Origin: Micromonospora gifhornensis
GTDB lineage: Bacteria; Actinomycetota; Actinomycetes; Mycobacteriales; Micromonosporaceae
DNA: 49,874 bases
NCBI RefSeq assembly: GCF_016863515.1
Contig: NZ_BOPA01000046.1
Location: 1 to 49,874 of the forward strand
Direction: 5' to 3'
The stretch's first letter is position 1. Every line of letters starts with the position of its first letter. The notes beneath the pieces were generated by a model. The model had not been told where the DNA came from and did no database searches. It saw only the letters and a list, made by a program, of their open reading frames with translations. The translations under genes were made by a program, and so were the position numbers. This document shows, in pieces, positions 18,511-27,388 of this stretch.

Positions 18511-20181
18511 TCAGAGGCGGGCCAGCGCCCGACGCAGCGGGTCGAGCCCGAGCGCACCCAGGTCGAGCGCCTGCCTGTGGAACTCACGCAGGTCGAAGTC
18601 GGCGCCCTTGCGGGTCTTCGCGTCGTCGCGGGCCTGCAACCAGATCCGCTCACCCACCTTGTACGACGGTGCCTGCCCCGGCCAGCCCAGGTAGCGGTTC
18701 AACTCGAACCGCAGCATCTCGTCCGGCACCCGGCAGTGCTCCCGCAGGAACTCCCAACCCAGCTCGGGCGTCCAGCGTTCGCCCGGGTGGAAGTCGAACG
18801 GATTGTCCTTCGGGATCTCCAACTCCAGGTGCATGCCGATGTCGACGATCACCCGCGCCGCCCGGAACGCCTGGCCGTCCAGCATGCCGAGCTTGTCACC
18901 CGGATCCTCCAGGTAACCCAGCTCGTCCATCAGCCGCTCGGCGTACAGCGCCCAGCCCTCGCCGTGCCCGGAGACCCAGCAGAGCAGCCGCTGCCAGCGG
19001 TTGAGCATCCCGGCCCGGACGGCGGTCTGCCCGATCTGGAGGTGGTGACCGGGAACGCCCTCGTGGTAGACGGTGGTCACCTCACGCCAGGTGGAGAAGT
19101 CCGTGATCCCCTGCGGTACCGCCCACCACATCCGGCCCGGCCGGGCGAAGTCCTCGCTGGGGCCGGTGTAGTAGACGGAACCGTCGCTGGTCGGCGCGAT
19201 CATGCACTCGATCCGGCGTACCTGCTCGGGGATGTCGAAGTGGGTGCCGTGCAGCTCGCTGATCGCCTGGTCGGCGAGCTGCTGCATCCAGTCCCGGAAG
19301 GCTTCCTTGCCCTGGATGGTGCGGGTCGGATCGGCGTCCAGCGCGGCCACCGCCTCGTCGATTGTGGCACCGGGGGTGAGGATCTGCCCGGCCACCGTAC
19401 GCATGTCGGCCTCCAGGCGGGCCAGCTCGGTGAACCCCCAGGCGTACGTCTCGTCGAGGTCGATCCGGGCACCGAGGAAGTACTGTGAGGCAAGCTCGTA
19501 CCGCTCCCGCCCGGCGGCCTGCTTCTGCCGCCCGTGCGGAGCCAGCTCAGTGCGCAGGAACTGCCCGAACTCGGCGATCGCCGCGGTGGCTGCTGCCGCC
19601 CCTCGACGCAGGTCGGCGTCGAGGGCGCCCTCGGCACCCAACCGCTCGACCAGCCCGTGGAAGACGTTGTCGCCCTGCGGGTCGACCCAGGCGTCGCACT
19701 GCTCGGCCACCTTGAGCAGCTGAGCCTGCGAGCTGACGTGGCCCTTCGCGGCCGCCTCGCGCAGCGTGGTCTTGTAACCCTCCATCGCACCGGCGAAGAG
19801 GCTCAACCGGGCGGCGATGTTGGCCTGCGCCTCGGCACCCTCGGTCGGCATCAGATCGAAGACCATTCGACTGTGGTGCAACCCGCTGGTGATGACGCTG
19901 ACCTCGCTGGTCGCCTCCCCGGTGTCGTAGCGGGCGAGGTCGAGACCGAGCCGCTCCTGCATCGCCTCCCGGGCGATGCGCTCGGCCTCCGTGTCCGGCT
20001 CGGTGGCGTCGAGGTCGGCCAGGGTGCGGCGGGTCAGGTCGGCCTGGGCGGCGTACCCGTCCGGCGACAGGTCGTCCAGCTTGTCGTCGTAGCCGGAAAT
20101 GCCGACGTAGGTGGCGCCGGTCGGGCTCAGCGCGGCCCACTCGGCGACGTAGCGGTTGGCGATGTCGTCGATTCGTCCCAC
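18511..20181 (-). CDS. DUF885 family protein, putative metallopeptidase
   Basis: The 556-residue protein belongs to the DUF885 family of uncharacterised, presumably zinc-dependent hydrolases. It has the HExxH-like signature HEGVPGHHLQIGQT at about residue 373 and the family's conserved C-terminal block PGQAPSYKVGERIWLQ. There is no signal peptide, so it is probably cytoplasmic. I start it at GTG 20181 (VGRIDDIANRYV), eight bases after TAGGG; the frame extends to 20331 upstream but would overlap the divergent transporter promoter region. It stands alone, convergent with DUF3068. Substrate unknown. Confidence 0.85.
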   Translation of the reverse strand: MGRIDDIANRYVAEWAALSPTGATYVGISGYDDKLDDLSPDGYAAQADLTRRTLADLDATEPDTEAERIAREAMQERLGLDLARYDTGEATSEVSVITSGLHHSRMVFDLMPTEGAEAQANIAARLSLFAGAMEGYKTTLREAAAKGHVSSQAQLLKVAEQCDAWVDPQGDNVFHGLVERLGAEGALDADLRRGAAAATAAIAEFGQFLRTELAPHGRQKQAAGRERYELASQYFLGARIDLDETYAWGFTELARLEADMRTVAGQILTPGATIDEAVAALDADPTRTIQGKEAFRDWMQQLADQAISELHGTHFDIPEQVRRIECMIAPTSDGSVYYTGPSEDFARPGRMWWAVPQGITDFSTWREVTTVYHEGVPGHHLQIGQTAVRAGMLNRWQRLLCWVSGHGEGWALYAERLMDELGYLEDPGDKLGMLDGQAFRAARVIVDIGMHLELEIPKDNPFDFHPGERWTPELGWEFLREHCRVPDEMLRFELNRYLGWPGQAPSYKVGERIWLQARDDAKTRKGADFDLREFHRQALDLGALGLDPLRRALARL

Positions 20182-20366
20182 GCACGCGACCCTACGCGAG
20201 ACGGCCGGACAGAGGCTGCTGTCTTTCCGGCCCTTCCGCACCGGCGTGGCGACCCGCCGACAGCAGTGGGGTGCCTGGCACGGCACCGCTTTCTGTGGTG
20301 CCCGACACGGCGGCGGAAATCCGCAGGACAATGTCGTGCCCCAGGGGCAGAGTGTCAGGGGTGACC

Positions 20367-21350
20367 ATGGACTTCACCCCTGACAAGCCGGCCTTGCGGA
20401 GCTGGCTGCCCGGATTCGTCGCCCTCGCCGCCATCTGGGGTTCCAGCTTCCTGTTCATCAAGGTCGGCGTGGCGGAGATGCACCCCCTGCACCTCACCCT
20501 CTACCGGGTCGGCGCCGGTGCGCTGACCCTGCTGGTGGTGCTCGCGCTGCTGCGGGACCGACTGCCCCGGGACCCACGCGTGTGGGGCCACCTCTCCGTG
20601 ATCGCCGCCTTCGGGGTGGCGGTGCCGTTCACCCTGTTCGGCTACGGCGAGCAGCGGATCGAGTCGTTGCTCGCGGGCATCTGGAACGCCACCACTCCGC
20701 TGGTGGTGCTGCCGATGGCGGTACTTGTGTTCCGTACCGAGCGGTTGACCGTACGCAATGCCGTCGGGTTGGCGCTCGGCTTCGCCGGTGTGCTGGTGGT
20801 GCTCGGCGTCTGGCAGGGCGTCGGCGGTGCCCACCTGGTCGGTCAGTTGATGTGCTTCGGGGCGGCGGCCTGCTACGGCCTCGCCATTCCGTACCAGAAG
20901 AAGTTCGTCGCGGGCAGCAAGCTGTCCGGACTGTCGCTGTCGACTGCGCAGCTGGTGCTGGCCACGGCCCAACTCGCCATCGTGGCGCCGCTGGTGGCCG
21001 GCGCGCCGCCGGCACCGACCAGCCTGTCGCTGAACGTGGTCGCCGCCGTGCTCGTGCTGGGCGCGATCGGTACCGGACTGGCCTTCGTCATCAACCTGCG
21101 CAACATCCGGATCGTGGGCGCCACCACGGCCGCCATGGTGACCTACCTGATCCCGGTCTTCGCCATCGTGATCGGTGCGCTCGTGCTCGACGAGCGGCTC
21201 ACCTGGCACCAGCCGGTCGGCGCGCTGATCGTGTTGCTCGGCGTGGCCGTGTCGCAAGGGCTGATCGGCCGCCGCCGGGCCCGCACCGCGCGACCTTCCG
21301 ACCCAGTGGGCGCCGGGGCGACGCCGGCCGCGGAACTCGCGACCCGCTGA
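20367..21350 (+). CDS. DMT-superfamily EamA transporter
   Basis: The 327-residue protein has ten hydrophobic segments arranged as two EamA repeats. Each repeat has the family signature, seen in AAIWGSSFLFIKVG near the N-terminus and TYLIPVFAIVIGALVLDE in the second half. These proteins usually export metabolites or amino acids. Start ATG 20367 lies five bases after AGGGG; upstream in-frame codons from 20271 are not supported. It is divergent from DUF885. Substrate cannot be predicted. Confidence 0.88.
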   Translation: MDFTPDKPALRSWLPGFVALAAIWGSSFLFIKVGVAEMHPLHLTLYRVGAGALTLLVVLALLRDRLPRDPRVWGHLSVIAAFGVAVPFTLFGYGEQRIESLLAGIWNATTPLVVLPMAVLVFRTERLTVRNAVGLALGFAGVLVVLGVWQGVGGAHLVGQLMCFGAAACYGLAIPYQKKFVAGSKLSGLSLSTAQLVLATAQLAIVAPLVAGAPPAPTSLSLNVVAAVLVLGAIGTGLAFVINLRNIRIVGATTAAMVTYLIPVFAIVIGALVLDERLTWHQPVGALIVLLGVAVSQGLIGRRRARTARPSDPVGAGATPAAELATR

Positions 21351-21378
21351 CCGCTGGCGCTCGTCGGCCGTGTGCGTT

Positions 21379-21448
21379 CGCCGTTTCGGCGTTGTGGCGG
21401 TGACGCGGCATCACGGATACCGCTACTACGGCGATACGGAGTGGATCA
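21379..21448 (+). repeat. Dispersed intergenic repeat, copy A
   Basis: This 70-base stretch aligns without gaps to 47582-47651. The shared blocks include CGCCGTTTCGGCG, TGTGGCGGTGAC, CGGATACCGC and GCGATACGGAGT, with a variable nine-base centre. The first block is itself a short palindrome. The two copies lie in unrelated intergenic regions 26 kb apart, so this is likely a family of interspersed elements rather than part of a gene. Confidence 0.8.
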
Positions 21449-21474
21449 AGCGCTGAGGCCCAGGGCAGGGGTGG

Positions 21475-22536
21475 TCAGGGGGTTGTCCAGGCGAGCAGGT
21501 CGGTGGCGGTCCAGGTGTTGATGACGCGGTCGGCGGGGACGCCGCAGCGGGCCGCCCGCTCGCAGCCGAAGCGCTGCCAGTCGAGCTGGCCGGGGGCGTG
21601 CGCATCGGTGTCGATGGCGAAGAGACAGCCGGCCTCCAGTGCGCGGCGGATCAACCGCTTGGGCGGGTCCTGACGCTCCGGTCGTGAGTTGATCTCCACG
21701 GCGGTGCGGTGTTCCACGCATGCGGCGAAGACCGCGTCGGCGTCGAAGTCGCTCTCGGGGCGGGTCCGCGCGCGGTGTCCGCGGTCGCCCGGACCGGTCA
21801 CGCCGGCCGGGCGGGACGACACCATCCGGCCGGTGCAGTGCCCGAGGATGTCCAGGTGCGGGTTGGCGACGGCGGTCAGCATCCGCCGGGTCATCCTGGC
21901 CCGGTCGTCGTTGAGGCCACTGTGTACGGAGCCGACCACCACGTCCAGGCGGGCGAGCAACTCCTCCTCCTGGTCGAGGGAGCCGTCGGCGAGGATGTCC
22001 ACCTCGATGCCGGTGAGGATCCGGAATCCCTCCGGCAGCGCCTCGTTGACTTGTGCCACGTAATCGAGTTGCCGGCGCAGTCGGTCCGCGGTCAGGCCGC
22101 GCGCCACCTTGAGCCGCGGCGAGTGGTCGGTAAGCACCAGGTACTCGTGGCCCAGCTCGACCGCGGCCAGCGCCATCTCCTCGATCGGCGAGCCGCCGTC
22201 GGACCAGTCGGAGTGGGTGTGGCAGTCGCCGCGCAGCGCGGCACGTAGTCGGCTCGCCTCGGCGTCCAGGTCGGTGCCCTCGGTGGCGAGCAGCCGCCGC
22301 AGGTAGACCGGTTCCTCGCCGGCCAGCGACTCGGCCACGCAGCGGGCCGTCACGTCACCGACGCCGGCCAGCTCGGTGAGCTTGCCGGCCCGGGCACGCT
22401 GCGCCACCTCTGCCGCCGGCAGCGCGGCCAGGGCGCTCGCGGCGGACCGGAAGGCCCGGACCCGGTAGGTGGCCTCGTTCGCCCGCTCCAGCAGGAAGGC
22501 GATCCGACGCAGGTCGGCGATGGGATCACGGGTCAT
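21475..22536 (-). CDS. PHP-domain phosphoesterase with helix-hairpin-helix region
   Basis: The 353-residue protein starts with a PolX-like helical region (about 1-85) including a helix-hairpin-helix (KLTELAGVGDVTARCVAESL). A PHP metallohydrolase domain follows from about 105, with metal ligands in DCHTHSDWSDGG, LTDHSPR, GIEVDIL, VGSVHSG and DTDAHAPG. The domain layout matches the C-terminal part of bacterial family-X polymerases without the polymerase domain, so it may be a nuclease or phosphatase. Start ATG 22536 begins MTRDPIADLRRI; the further upstream open frame crosses the terminator at 22554-22590 and is rejected. Confidence 0.85.
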   Translation of the reverse strand: MTRDPIADLRRIAFLLERANEATYRVRAFRSAASALAALPAAEVAQRARAGKLTELAGVGDVTARCVAESLAGEEPVYLRRLLATEGTDLDAEASRLRAALRGDCHTHSDWSDGGSPIEEMALAAVELGHEYLVLTDHSPRLKVARGLTADRLRRQLDYVAQVNEALPEGFRILTGIEVDILADGSLDQEEELLARLDVVVGSVHSGLNDDRARMTRRMLTAVANPHLDILGHCTGRMVSSRPAGVTGPGDRGHRARTRPESDFDADAVFAACVEHRTAVEINSRPERQDPPKRLIRRALEAGCLFAIDTDAHAPGQLDWQRFGCERAARCGVPADRVINTWTATDLLAWTTP

Positions 22537-22553
22537 GTTCTGCAACCTACGCG

Positions 22554-22590
22554 CCCGCGCCGCCGGTCGGGAGACGACCGGCGGCGCGGG
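22554..22590 (-). terminator. Strong terminator downstream of the GH81 gene
   Basis: A perfect 16-bp G/C stem (22554-22569 with 22575-22590) closes on a five-base loop. It lies about 70 bases past the glucanase stop and 18 bases upstream of the PHP gene start, so it separates the two minus-strand transcripts. Confidence 0.85.
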
Positions 22591-22661
22591 GTGGGGGGAC
22601 CGGAGCAGTGGACGAGGGCCCCGAGCCGGGGCGTGGACGCCCCGACCCGGGTGGCCGGTGG

Positions 22662-25580
22662 TCAGCTGTACGGCAGCCTGATCACCGACTGGTTGCCGAC
22701 CCCGAGCGTGCTGGGGTTGTTGCCGATGGCGGACCAGACCTCCACCCGTACGGTGCCGTTGCGCAGGTTGCCCAGCGATCCGGTGCTGGAGTGCAGCCCG
22801 GCCGCCTGGGTGTAGCGCTCCCAACCGGGGACCGGGTCGGTGGCGAAGTACCGGTAGGTCTCGACCCGCTCCCAGGAACCGTTGCCTGTCAGGTCGTACG
22901 AGATGCGGAGCTGTACCCCGTTGCCGACCGCCTGGCCGGCGTCGAGCAGCAGGTCGAACGCGGTCTGCCCGCCGTTGTGGTTGAGGTTGAGCCCGGTCGC
23001 GGTGAACACCACCGGGTTACGTGGGGTGCCGTCGTAGTTGCCGCCGCCGGCGCTGGTCACTGTGGTGCTGCCGGCGGTTCCCGCCGCGCCCAGGCCGCCG
23101 CCCGACAGCAGGTACCGCACCGGCGAACTGACCGGCCCGGTCGGGGTCGGGGTGGGCGTCGGGGTGGGCGTGGGCGTCGGGGTGGGCGTGGGAGTGGGCG
23201 TCGGCGTGGTGGTCGGTGGGGGCGTGCCGCCACCGCCGCTGCCGCCGCTCCAGGTGTGCGCGCCGCTGGTGACGGTCCGTCCCGGTGCCACCGACAGTTG
23301 CGTCCCGTCGGAGAACCGTACGGTCAGCTGGGTGTTGGAGATGTTGCTGGCCACGTACGTCCGGGCACCGTTGCGGTTGAAGACGGCGGCCAGCGGGTGG
23401 TTGGCGGTGATCCCGGTGTCCACCCGGCCCAGCGCGGCCAGGTTGCGCACCCAGTGGAAGGTGTGCGCCCGACTCTCGCCCTCCTCCGGGGTGTAGCCGG
23501 GGTTGGCGCGCAGCTTGGCCAGGGCGGCATCGGCGTCGCCGAGGGCCAGGAACTGCCAGTGCATGTCCTGCCAGATGGTCGGCTCGCCGCCGTTGTTGCG
23601 GACCAGTTCGGCGTACTTCTGGGCGTTGTAGTCGGGGTGGTAGCCCAGGTAGAGGTGCCCGCCGGTGATCGGCAGCAGGTTGATGCCCTGGATCATCTCC
23701 GGCTCGGCGCTGAACCAGGTGGCGTACGCCCCGCCGTCACCCCAGACCATGCCGACGTTGTTGTGGCCGAACGCGGCGGGGAAGTTCTCACCGGTGACGT
23801 CGAACCAGTACTCGTGGATGGCGGCGGCCTGCGTGGTGTAGATGAAGATGCCGGCGTCGCGTACGGCGGTGTTGCCGGTGGCCTGTCCCCACTGGATCAG
23901 GGCGTTGGCGAAGTTCATCCCCTCCGACGAGGACTCCTGGTTGTTGCCGCTGGCGAACGCGCCGTGCCCGGCCGCCCAGTCGTGCCCGGCGTAGATGTCG
24001 AAGTCACGCAGGTACGGGAAGCGGCTGTCGGTGCGGTCGTAGTTGTTGGCGTCCCGGATCAGCAGGTCGATCATGCCGCCGTACTGGTCCTGGCGGGCCC
24101 AGGCGGGGTCGAACTTGGCAAGCGTCGCGGCGGCGGCGATGTAGTAGCCGTAGTGGAAGTGGTGGTCGTTGAGCTCCTGGTCGGAGCCGTACGAGGCGGG
24201 GTAGCCGATCAGCGTGCCCCAGCGCTGGTCGTAGTAGAACAGCCGCTCGGTCTCGCCGGCCGAGGCGGTGAGCCAGTCGGTGAGCGTGGCGCGGATGGCG
24301 TTCAACGCGGCCGTCCGGGTCTCGGTGTCCCCGACCTGGTCGGCGATCTCGGCGATCCGGGCCGCCCGGCCCAGCCCCTTACCCGTCCAGTAGGTGTCCC
24401 CGCCGCGCTGGTCCATCGGGTTGGCGCGGGTCGCCGCCAGGTGCTGGCGCAGCGTGGTCAGGTCGGCGCCGGCTCCCGTGGCGACGGCGGGCACCTCGGG
24501 CAGTACGCCGTGGAAGCGCATCGAGGTGCGGAACTCGGCGACCCCGGTGAGCACCTTCATCCGACCCCGGGCCGACGGGTAGGTCTGGGTGATCGGGGTG
24601 GCCCCGGTCAGCGCCTTCCACTGGTGCGGGTAGAGGCTGACCACCGTACGCGTCTCGGTGCCCTCGCGGGGCGTGGTGGTGAAGGTGTAACGGGTCTCCA
24701 CCTGGCTGCTCGACTGCTGGTAGCTGTAGGCGACCCGGGTGCCGGTGACGTGCGCGTGCGCGTACCGGCCGTAGGTGGTGGCGAGTTGAGCGCGGGTGGT
24801 GCCGTCGGCGGCGGCCGGCAGCAGGGCGACCGAGAAGTAGCCCCGCCCGGCGAGGTTGGAGCTGATCCGTCCGCCGCTGACGGTCCAGGTCGCGCCGGTC
24901 GGCGCGTACGCGACGTAGTCGTGGCCGCGCACGGTGAAGCCGATTGTGGCACCGCTGTTGGACCAGACCGTCGGGCTGCCGCCGGTCGCGTTGATCACCG
25001 CGTCGCCGCCGGTGCTGCGGAAGTAGGTGAACGGCAGGCCGTGCCCGATGGTGGCCCGCAGGGTACGTGACCCGTCACTCCAGTACGGGGTGACAGTCCA
25101 GTCCGTCCAGTCGTCCACCAGGACGTTCGGGGCGCCCAGCCCGGCCACGCCGACCCGGATGTCCTCGACGTAGGGGTACTTGAACTCGCCGACCCCGGTG
25201 GCGGTGCCGGTGATGGTGGCCGTGGAGGTGGCGGAGAAGCCGAGGCCGTCGGTGACCGGCTGGTAGGCGACCGGGTGGGCGTGCAGTGGCTCGCTGAAGG
25301 CGCAGTTGAAGCGCTTCCACAGCAGCGAGGACCACCAGTCGTTCGTCGGTACCGGCCCGGCGGGTGCGGCGGCGGTGACGTACTGCCGGGGGTTGGTGGT
25401 GAGGTTTCCGCAGCCGCTGGGGAGCGGGCCGACCGGGGTGGTGGTGTAGCTGCCGGCGCCGACCGGCGCGGCCTGTGCGGCGGAGGTGGCGATGACGGCC
25501 AGCCCGCCGAGGACGAGGGCCGCGGCGGCGCCGGCGGCCAGGAGTCGGTGGTGGGTGCGGTGTGGGACGGGAGGTCGCAT
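22662..25580 (-). CDS. Secreted GH81 endo-beta-1,3-glucanase with C-terminal binding module
   Basis: The 972-residue precursor has a signal peptide (about 1-37, AQAA cleavage region), a GH81 catalytic region (about 50-770), a threonine-proline linker (about 786-815) and a C-terminal beta-rich module (about 818-972) that is probably a carbohydrate-binding domain. GH81 enzymes cleave beta-1,3-glucans such as fungal wall glucan by inversion. Conserved active-site stretches are ELNDHHFHYGYY (candidate acid D472) and NNQESSSEGMN (candidate base E549 or E553). ATG 25580 follows GGAGGAAAG. A perfect LacI-type palindrome lies upstream, so glucan- or oligosaccharide-dependent repression is likely. Its transcript probably ends at the hairpin at 22554-22590. 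Confidence 0.93.
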   Translation of the reverse strand: MRPPVPHRTHHRLLAAGAAAALVLGGLAVIATSAAQAAPVGAGSYTTTPVGPLPSGCGNLTTNPRQYVTAAAPAGPVPTNDWWSSLLWKRFNCAFSEPLHAHPVAYQPVTDGLGFSATSTATITGTATGVGEFKYPYVEDIRVGVAGLGAPNVLVDDWTDWTVTPYWSDGSRTLRATIGHGLPFTYFRSTGGDAVINATGGSPTVWSNSGATIGFTVRGHDYVAYAPTGATWTVSGGRISSNLAGRGYFSVALLPAAADGTTRAQLATTYGRYAHAHVTGTRVAYSYQQSSSQVETRYTFTTTPREGTETRTVVSLYPHQWKALTGATPITQTYPSARGRMKVLTGVAEFRTSMRFHGVLPEVPAVATGAGADLTTLRQHLAATRANPMDQRGGDTYWTGKGLGRAARIAEIADQVGDTETRTAALNAIRATLTDWLTASAGETERLFYYDQRWGTLIGYPASYGSDQELNDHHFHYGYYIAAAATLAKFDPAWARQDQYGGMIDLLIRDANNYDRTDSRFPYLRDFDIYAGHDWAAGHGAFASGNNQESSSEGMNFANALIQWGQATGNTAVRDAGIFIYTTQAAAIHEYWFDVTGENFPAAFGHNNVGMVWGDGGAYATWFSAEPEMIQGINLLPITGGHLYLGYHPDYNAQKYAELVRNNGGEPTIWQDMHWQFLALGDADAALAKLRANPGYTPEEGESRAHTFHWVRNLAALGRVDTGITANHPLAAVFNRNGARTYVASNISNTQLTVRFSDGTQLSVAPGRTVTSGAHTWSGGSGGGGTPPPTTTPTPTPTPTPTPTPTPTPTPTPTGPVSSPVRYLLSGGGLGAAGTAGSTTVTSAGGGNYDGTPRNPVVFTATGLNLNHNGGQTAFDLLLDAGQAVGNGVQLRISYDLTGNGSWERVETYRYFATDPVPGWERYTQAAGLHSSTGSLGNLRNGTVRVEVWSAIGNNPSTLGVGNQSVIRLPYS
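23141..23214. repeat. Hexamer-type array encoding the TP linker
   Basis: Degenerate tandem hexamers (GGGCGT/GGGGTC types) encode the Thr-Pro linker of the glucanase. Such arrays expand and contract by slippage in whole codons, so linker length is likely to vary between strains. Confidence 0.8.
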
Positions 25581-25652
25581 CTTTCCTCCATCGCGCCGGT
25601 CCCGGCCGCAGCCGGTGGGCGCGTTTCGTCGTCATTGTGAGTTTAGGTAGGC

Positions 25653-25668
25653 CAGAGAGCGCTCTCTG
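25653..25668. promoter_or_regulatory. LacI-family operator upstream of GH81
   Basis: CAGAGAGCGCTCTCTG is a perfect 16-base palindrome with the central CG typical of actinobacterial LacI/CebR-type operators (GGGAGCGCTCCC class). It lies 73 bases upstream of the glucanase ATG. On the minus strand a possible -10 box, TAAACT (25640-25645), follows it, so a bound repressor would block the promoter. No LacI-family gene is present in the window. Confidence 0.7.
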
Positions 25669-25759
25669 AGGTGTTAGGCGGACGGTAGTTCACGAATGAG
25701 ACCTCCGTCAATGTTGCGGAGTGATGACGTGCGAATGACGCGGGACGCGATGCCCCGGT

Positions 25760-26536
25760 TCAGCGCCCCGGTGGTTTCGCCGGACAGCCGTGCCGGCGGT
25801 GCCAGGCGGCCACCTCGGCCGCCGGTGCGCGGTTGCCGCCCTTGCGCCACGAGTCGAGGTACGGCGCCGGCCAGACCACGCCCCGACGGATCCACCAGCC
25901 GTCCTCACCCAGGCACGGCGGCGAGATGCCGAAGTGCAGGTGGCAGACGTTGTTGGCGTTGCCCGTCCGACCCACGGTGCCGAGTTGCTGACCGGCCCGT
26001 ACCCGCCCGCCGGGCTCGATGCCGACGGCGATCTCGGTCAGGTGCGAGCCGTAGTAGCGCACGCCGTCGTCGCCGAGCACCGACACCGACAGGCCACCGT
26101 TGTACGGGCCCTGTGGACCCCGCTTGTCGTACCGGTCCCGGCGGCTGACCTCGCCGACCGTACCGTCGGTCACCGCCACGAACGGTTCGCCGCAGTCGGC
26201 GAAGATGTCCGTGCCCGGGTACCCGGAGTGGGTCGGGTGGTAGTCGACGTTGCGGGCGCGTACCGGAAAGACGTGCGGCAGCCGGTCGGCACCCGGTGTG
26301 GCGGTCGGTGCCGGTTGATCGGCGCTCTCCGGCCCCGGGCTGCCGGTCGGGCTGCCGGCGGCGGTCGGGGTGGCGCTGGCCGGTGCCGTCGGGCTGGTCC
26401 CGGTCGTCGCGCTTGTCGGGCTGCTGGTCGGTGCGGACCAGGTGGGTCCGGGATCTGTCGCGCAACCGGCGGCGAGCACCGGCACGAGCAGCAGCGCCGC
26501 GTACGGCAGGTGTCGTCGTCCGGTCAGCGCAACCAC
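25760..26536 (-). CDS. M23-family metallopeptidase-like lipoprotein
   Basis: The 258-residue product has a lipoprotein signal (lipobox LAAGC at about 22-26), a Ser/Thr/Pro-rich linker to about residue 90 and a LytM/M23-type domain. The zinc-site pattern is recognisable (HSGYPGTDIF ... CHLHFGISPP), with the fold motif GRVRAGQQLGTVGRTGNANN. M23 enzymes cut peptidoglycan cross-bridges or serve as activators of amidases. The first histidine motif is close to the usual HxxxxxxxD and the HLHF is kept, so it may be active. Start is GTG 26536, preceded by AGGATGG. It lies upstream of, and in the same direction as, the GH81 gene but has 179 bases between, containing the glucanase operator. Confidence 0.82.
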   Translation of the reverse strand: MVALTGRRHLPYAALLLVPVLAAGCATDPGPTWSAPTSSPTSATTGTSPTAPASATPTAAGSPTGSPGPESADQPAPTATPGADRLPHVFPVRARNVDYHPTHSGYPGTDIFADCGEPFVAVTDGTVGEVSRRDRYDKRGPQGPYNGGLSVSVLGDDGVRYYGSHLTEIAVGIEPGGRVRAGQQLGTVGRTGNANNVCHLHFGISPPCLGEDGWWIRRGVVWPAPYLDSWRKGGNRAPAAEVAAWHRRHGCPAKPPGR

Positions 26537-26658
26537 CCGGCCATCCTGACAGAACCCGCGCCGTCCGGCCCGGCCGCGTCCGCTCGCCCGCCCGACCGGC
26601 GACGGTCCTCCCCGGTACGGTGAGCAGTACCGGCCAGGCGTGGGAGGAGTGGCCAGCG

Positions 26659-27000
26659 ATGATGCCGTACAGCCCGTCGGGTCTCTTCCCCAGCGGGCGC
26701 CCGCCGCGTCCCACCTACCGCGAGCCGCACCCGGTCAGCGGCTCGGCCATCGCCGCCGGCGCCACCGGCACGGCCGCCTGGTTGGTCATCTTCGGGCTGC
26801 TCGGCGGCAGCCTCACCGGGTACGCCTGGTGGACCCTGATCGCCGGAGCGCTGGCCTGGCTGGTGGCCCTCGTGCTGGTCCGGTACGGCGACCGTGGGGT
26901 GGCCACCGGTATCGCCATCGTGACCGCCGGAGGGTGGAGCATCGCGGCTGCCGCGGTCGCCGTCCGGTGGTGGACCAGTGGGGACTGGCCGCTCTGGTGA
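26659..27000 (+). CDS. Small three-helix membrane protein
   Basis: The 113-residue protein has a proline-rich N-terminus (about 1-28) and three hydrophobic segments at about 30-50, 55-75 and 80-105. No family is recognised. Start ATG 26659 (or the adjacent ATG 26662) lies nine bases after GGGAGGAG. It is divergent from the M23 lipoprotein. Codon bias fits the surrounding genes. Confidence 0.7.
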   Translation: MMPYSPSGLFPSGRPPRPTYREPHPVSGSAIAAGATGTAAWLVIFGLLGGSLTGYAWWTLIAGALAWLVALVLVRYGDRGVATGIAIVTAGGWSIAAAAVAVRWWTSGDWPLW

Positions 27001-27087
27001 TTCCTACCGGCATTGAGTGCGTTGCGTCGTCGTGCAGGCACTGAAACCCATCTTGACTGTGCCGCCAGGACTCGGCACTCTCCCGGT

Positions 27088-27255
27088 ATGGCCTGGACCA
27101 CTCCGCGGCTCGACCCGGATCGCAGCCGTCGCCGCCTTCAGCTGCTCGCGCAGTTGGCGGACGCCCGCTCGATACGCGAACGAGAACGGCCACAGCGGGT
27201 GCGCACCGAGCGACTGCGCGAGCTGATCGCCACCCGTCGCCGGCTCGCCGGCTGA
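27088..27255 (+). CDS. Small arginine-rich hypothetical protein
   Basis: This 55-residue frame encodes a very basic, arginine-rich helical peptide (RSRRRLQLLAQLADARS). Third-position G/C bias is reasonable, but no clear ribosome binding site precedes ATG 27088 and I recognise no family. It may be a small conserved protein or a chance frame. Confidence 0.35.
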   Translation: MAWTTPRLDPDRSRRRLQLLAQLADARSIRERERPQRVRTERLRELIATRRRLAG

Positions 27256-27388
27256 GCGGAACCAGATACTTCCCCAGGAATGACCGGCCGGCGCTTCGGG
27301 GCGTTGACCGGTCGCCTACCGATCCGACCGGCTAACGTGCACGCGTAACGGCTGGCGTGAGCTGTGCCAAGGGCTACTTGGGGGGACC

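Noticed and set aside
22608..25070. 820-residue plus-strand open frame
   Set aside because: It is antisense to the GH81 gene and Val/Gly/Arg-rich; the minus-strand protein has a signal peptide and active-site motifs.
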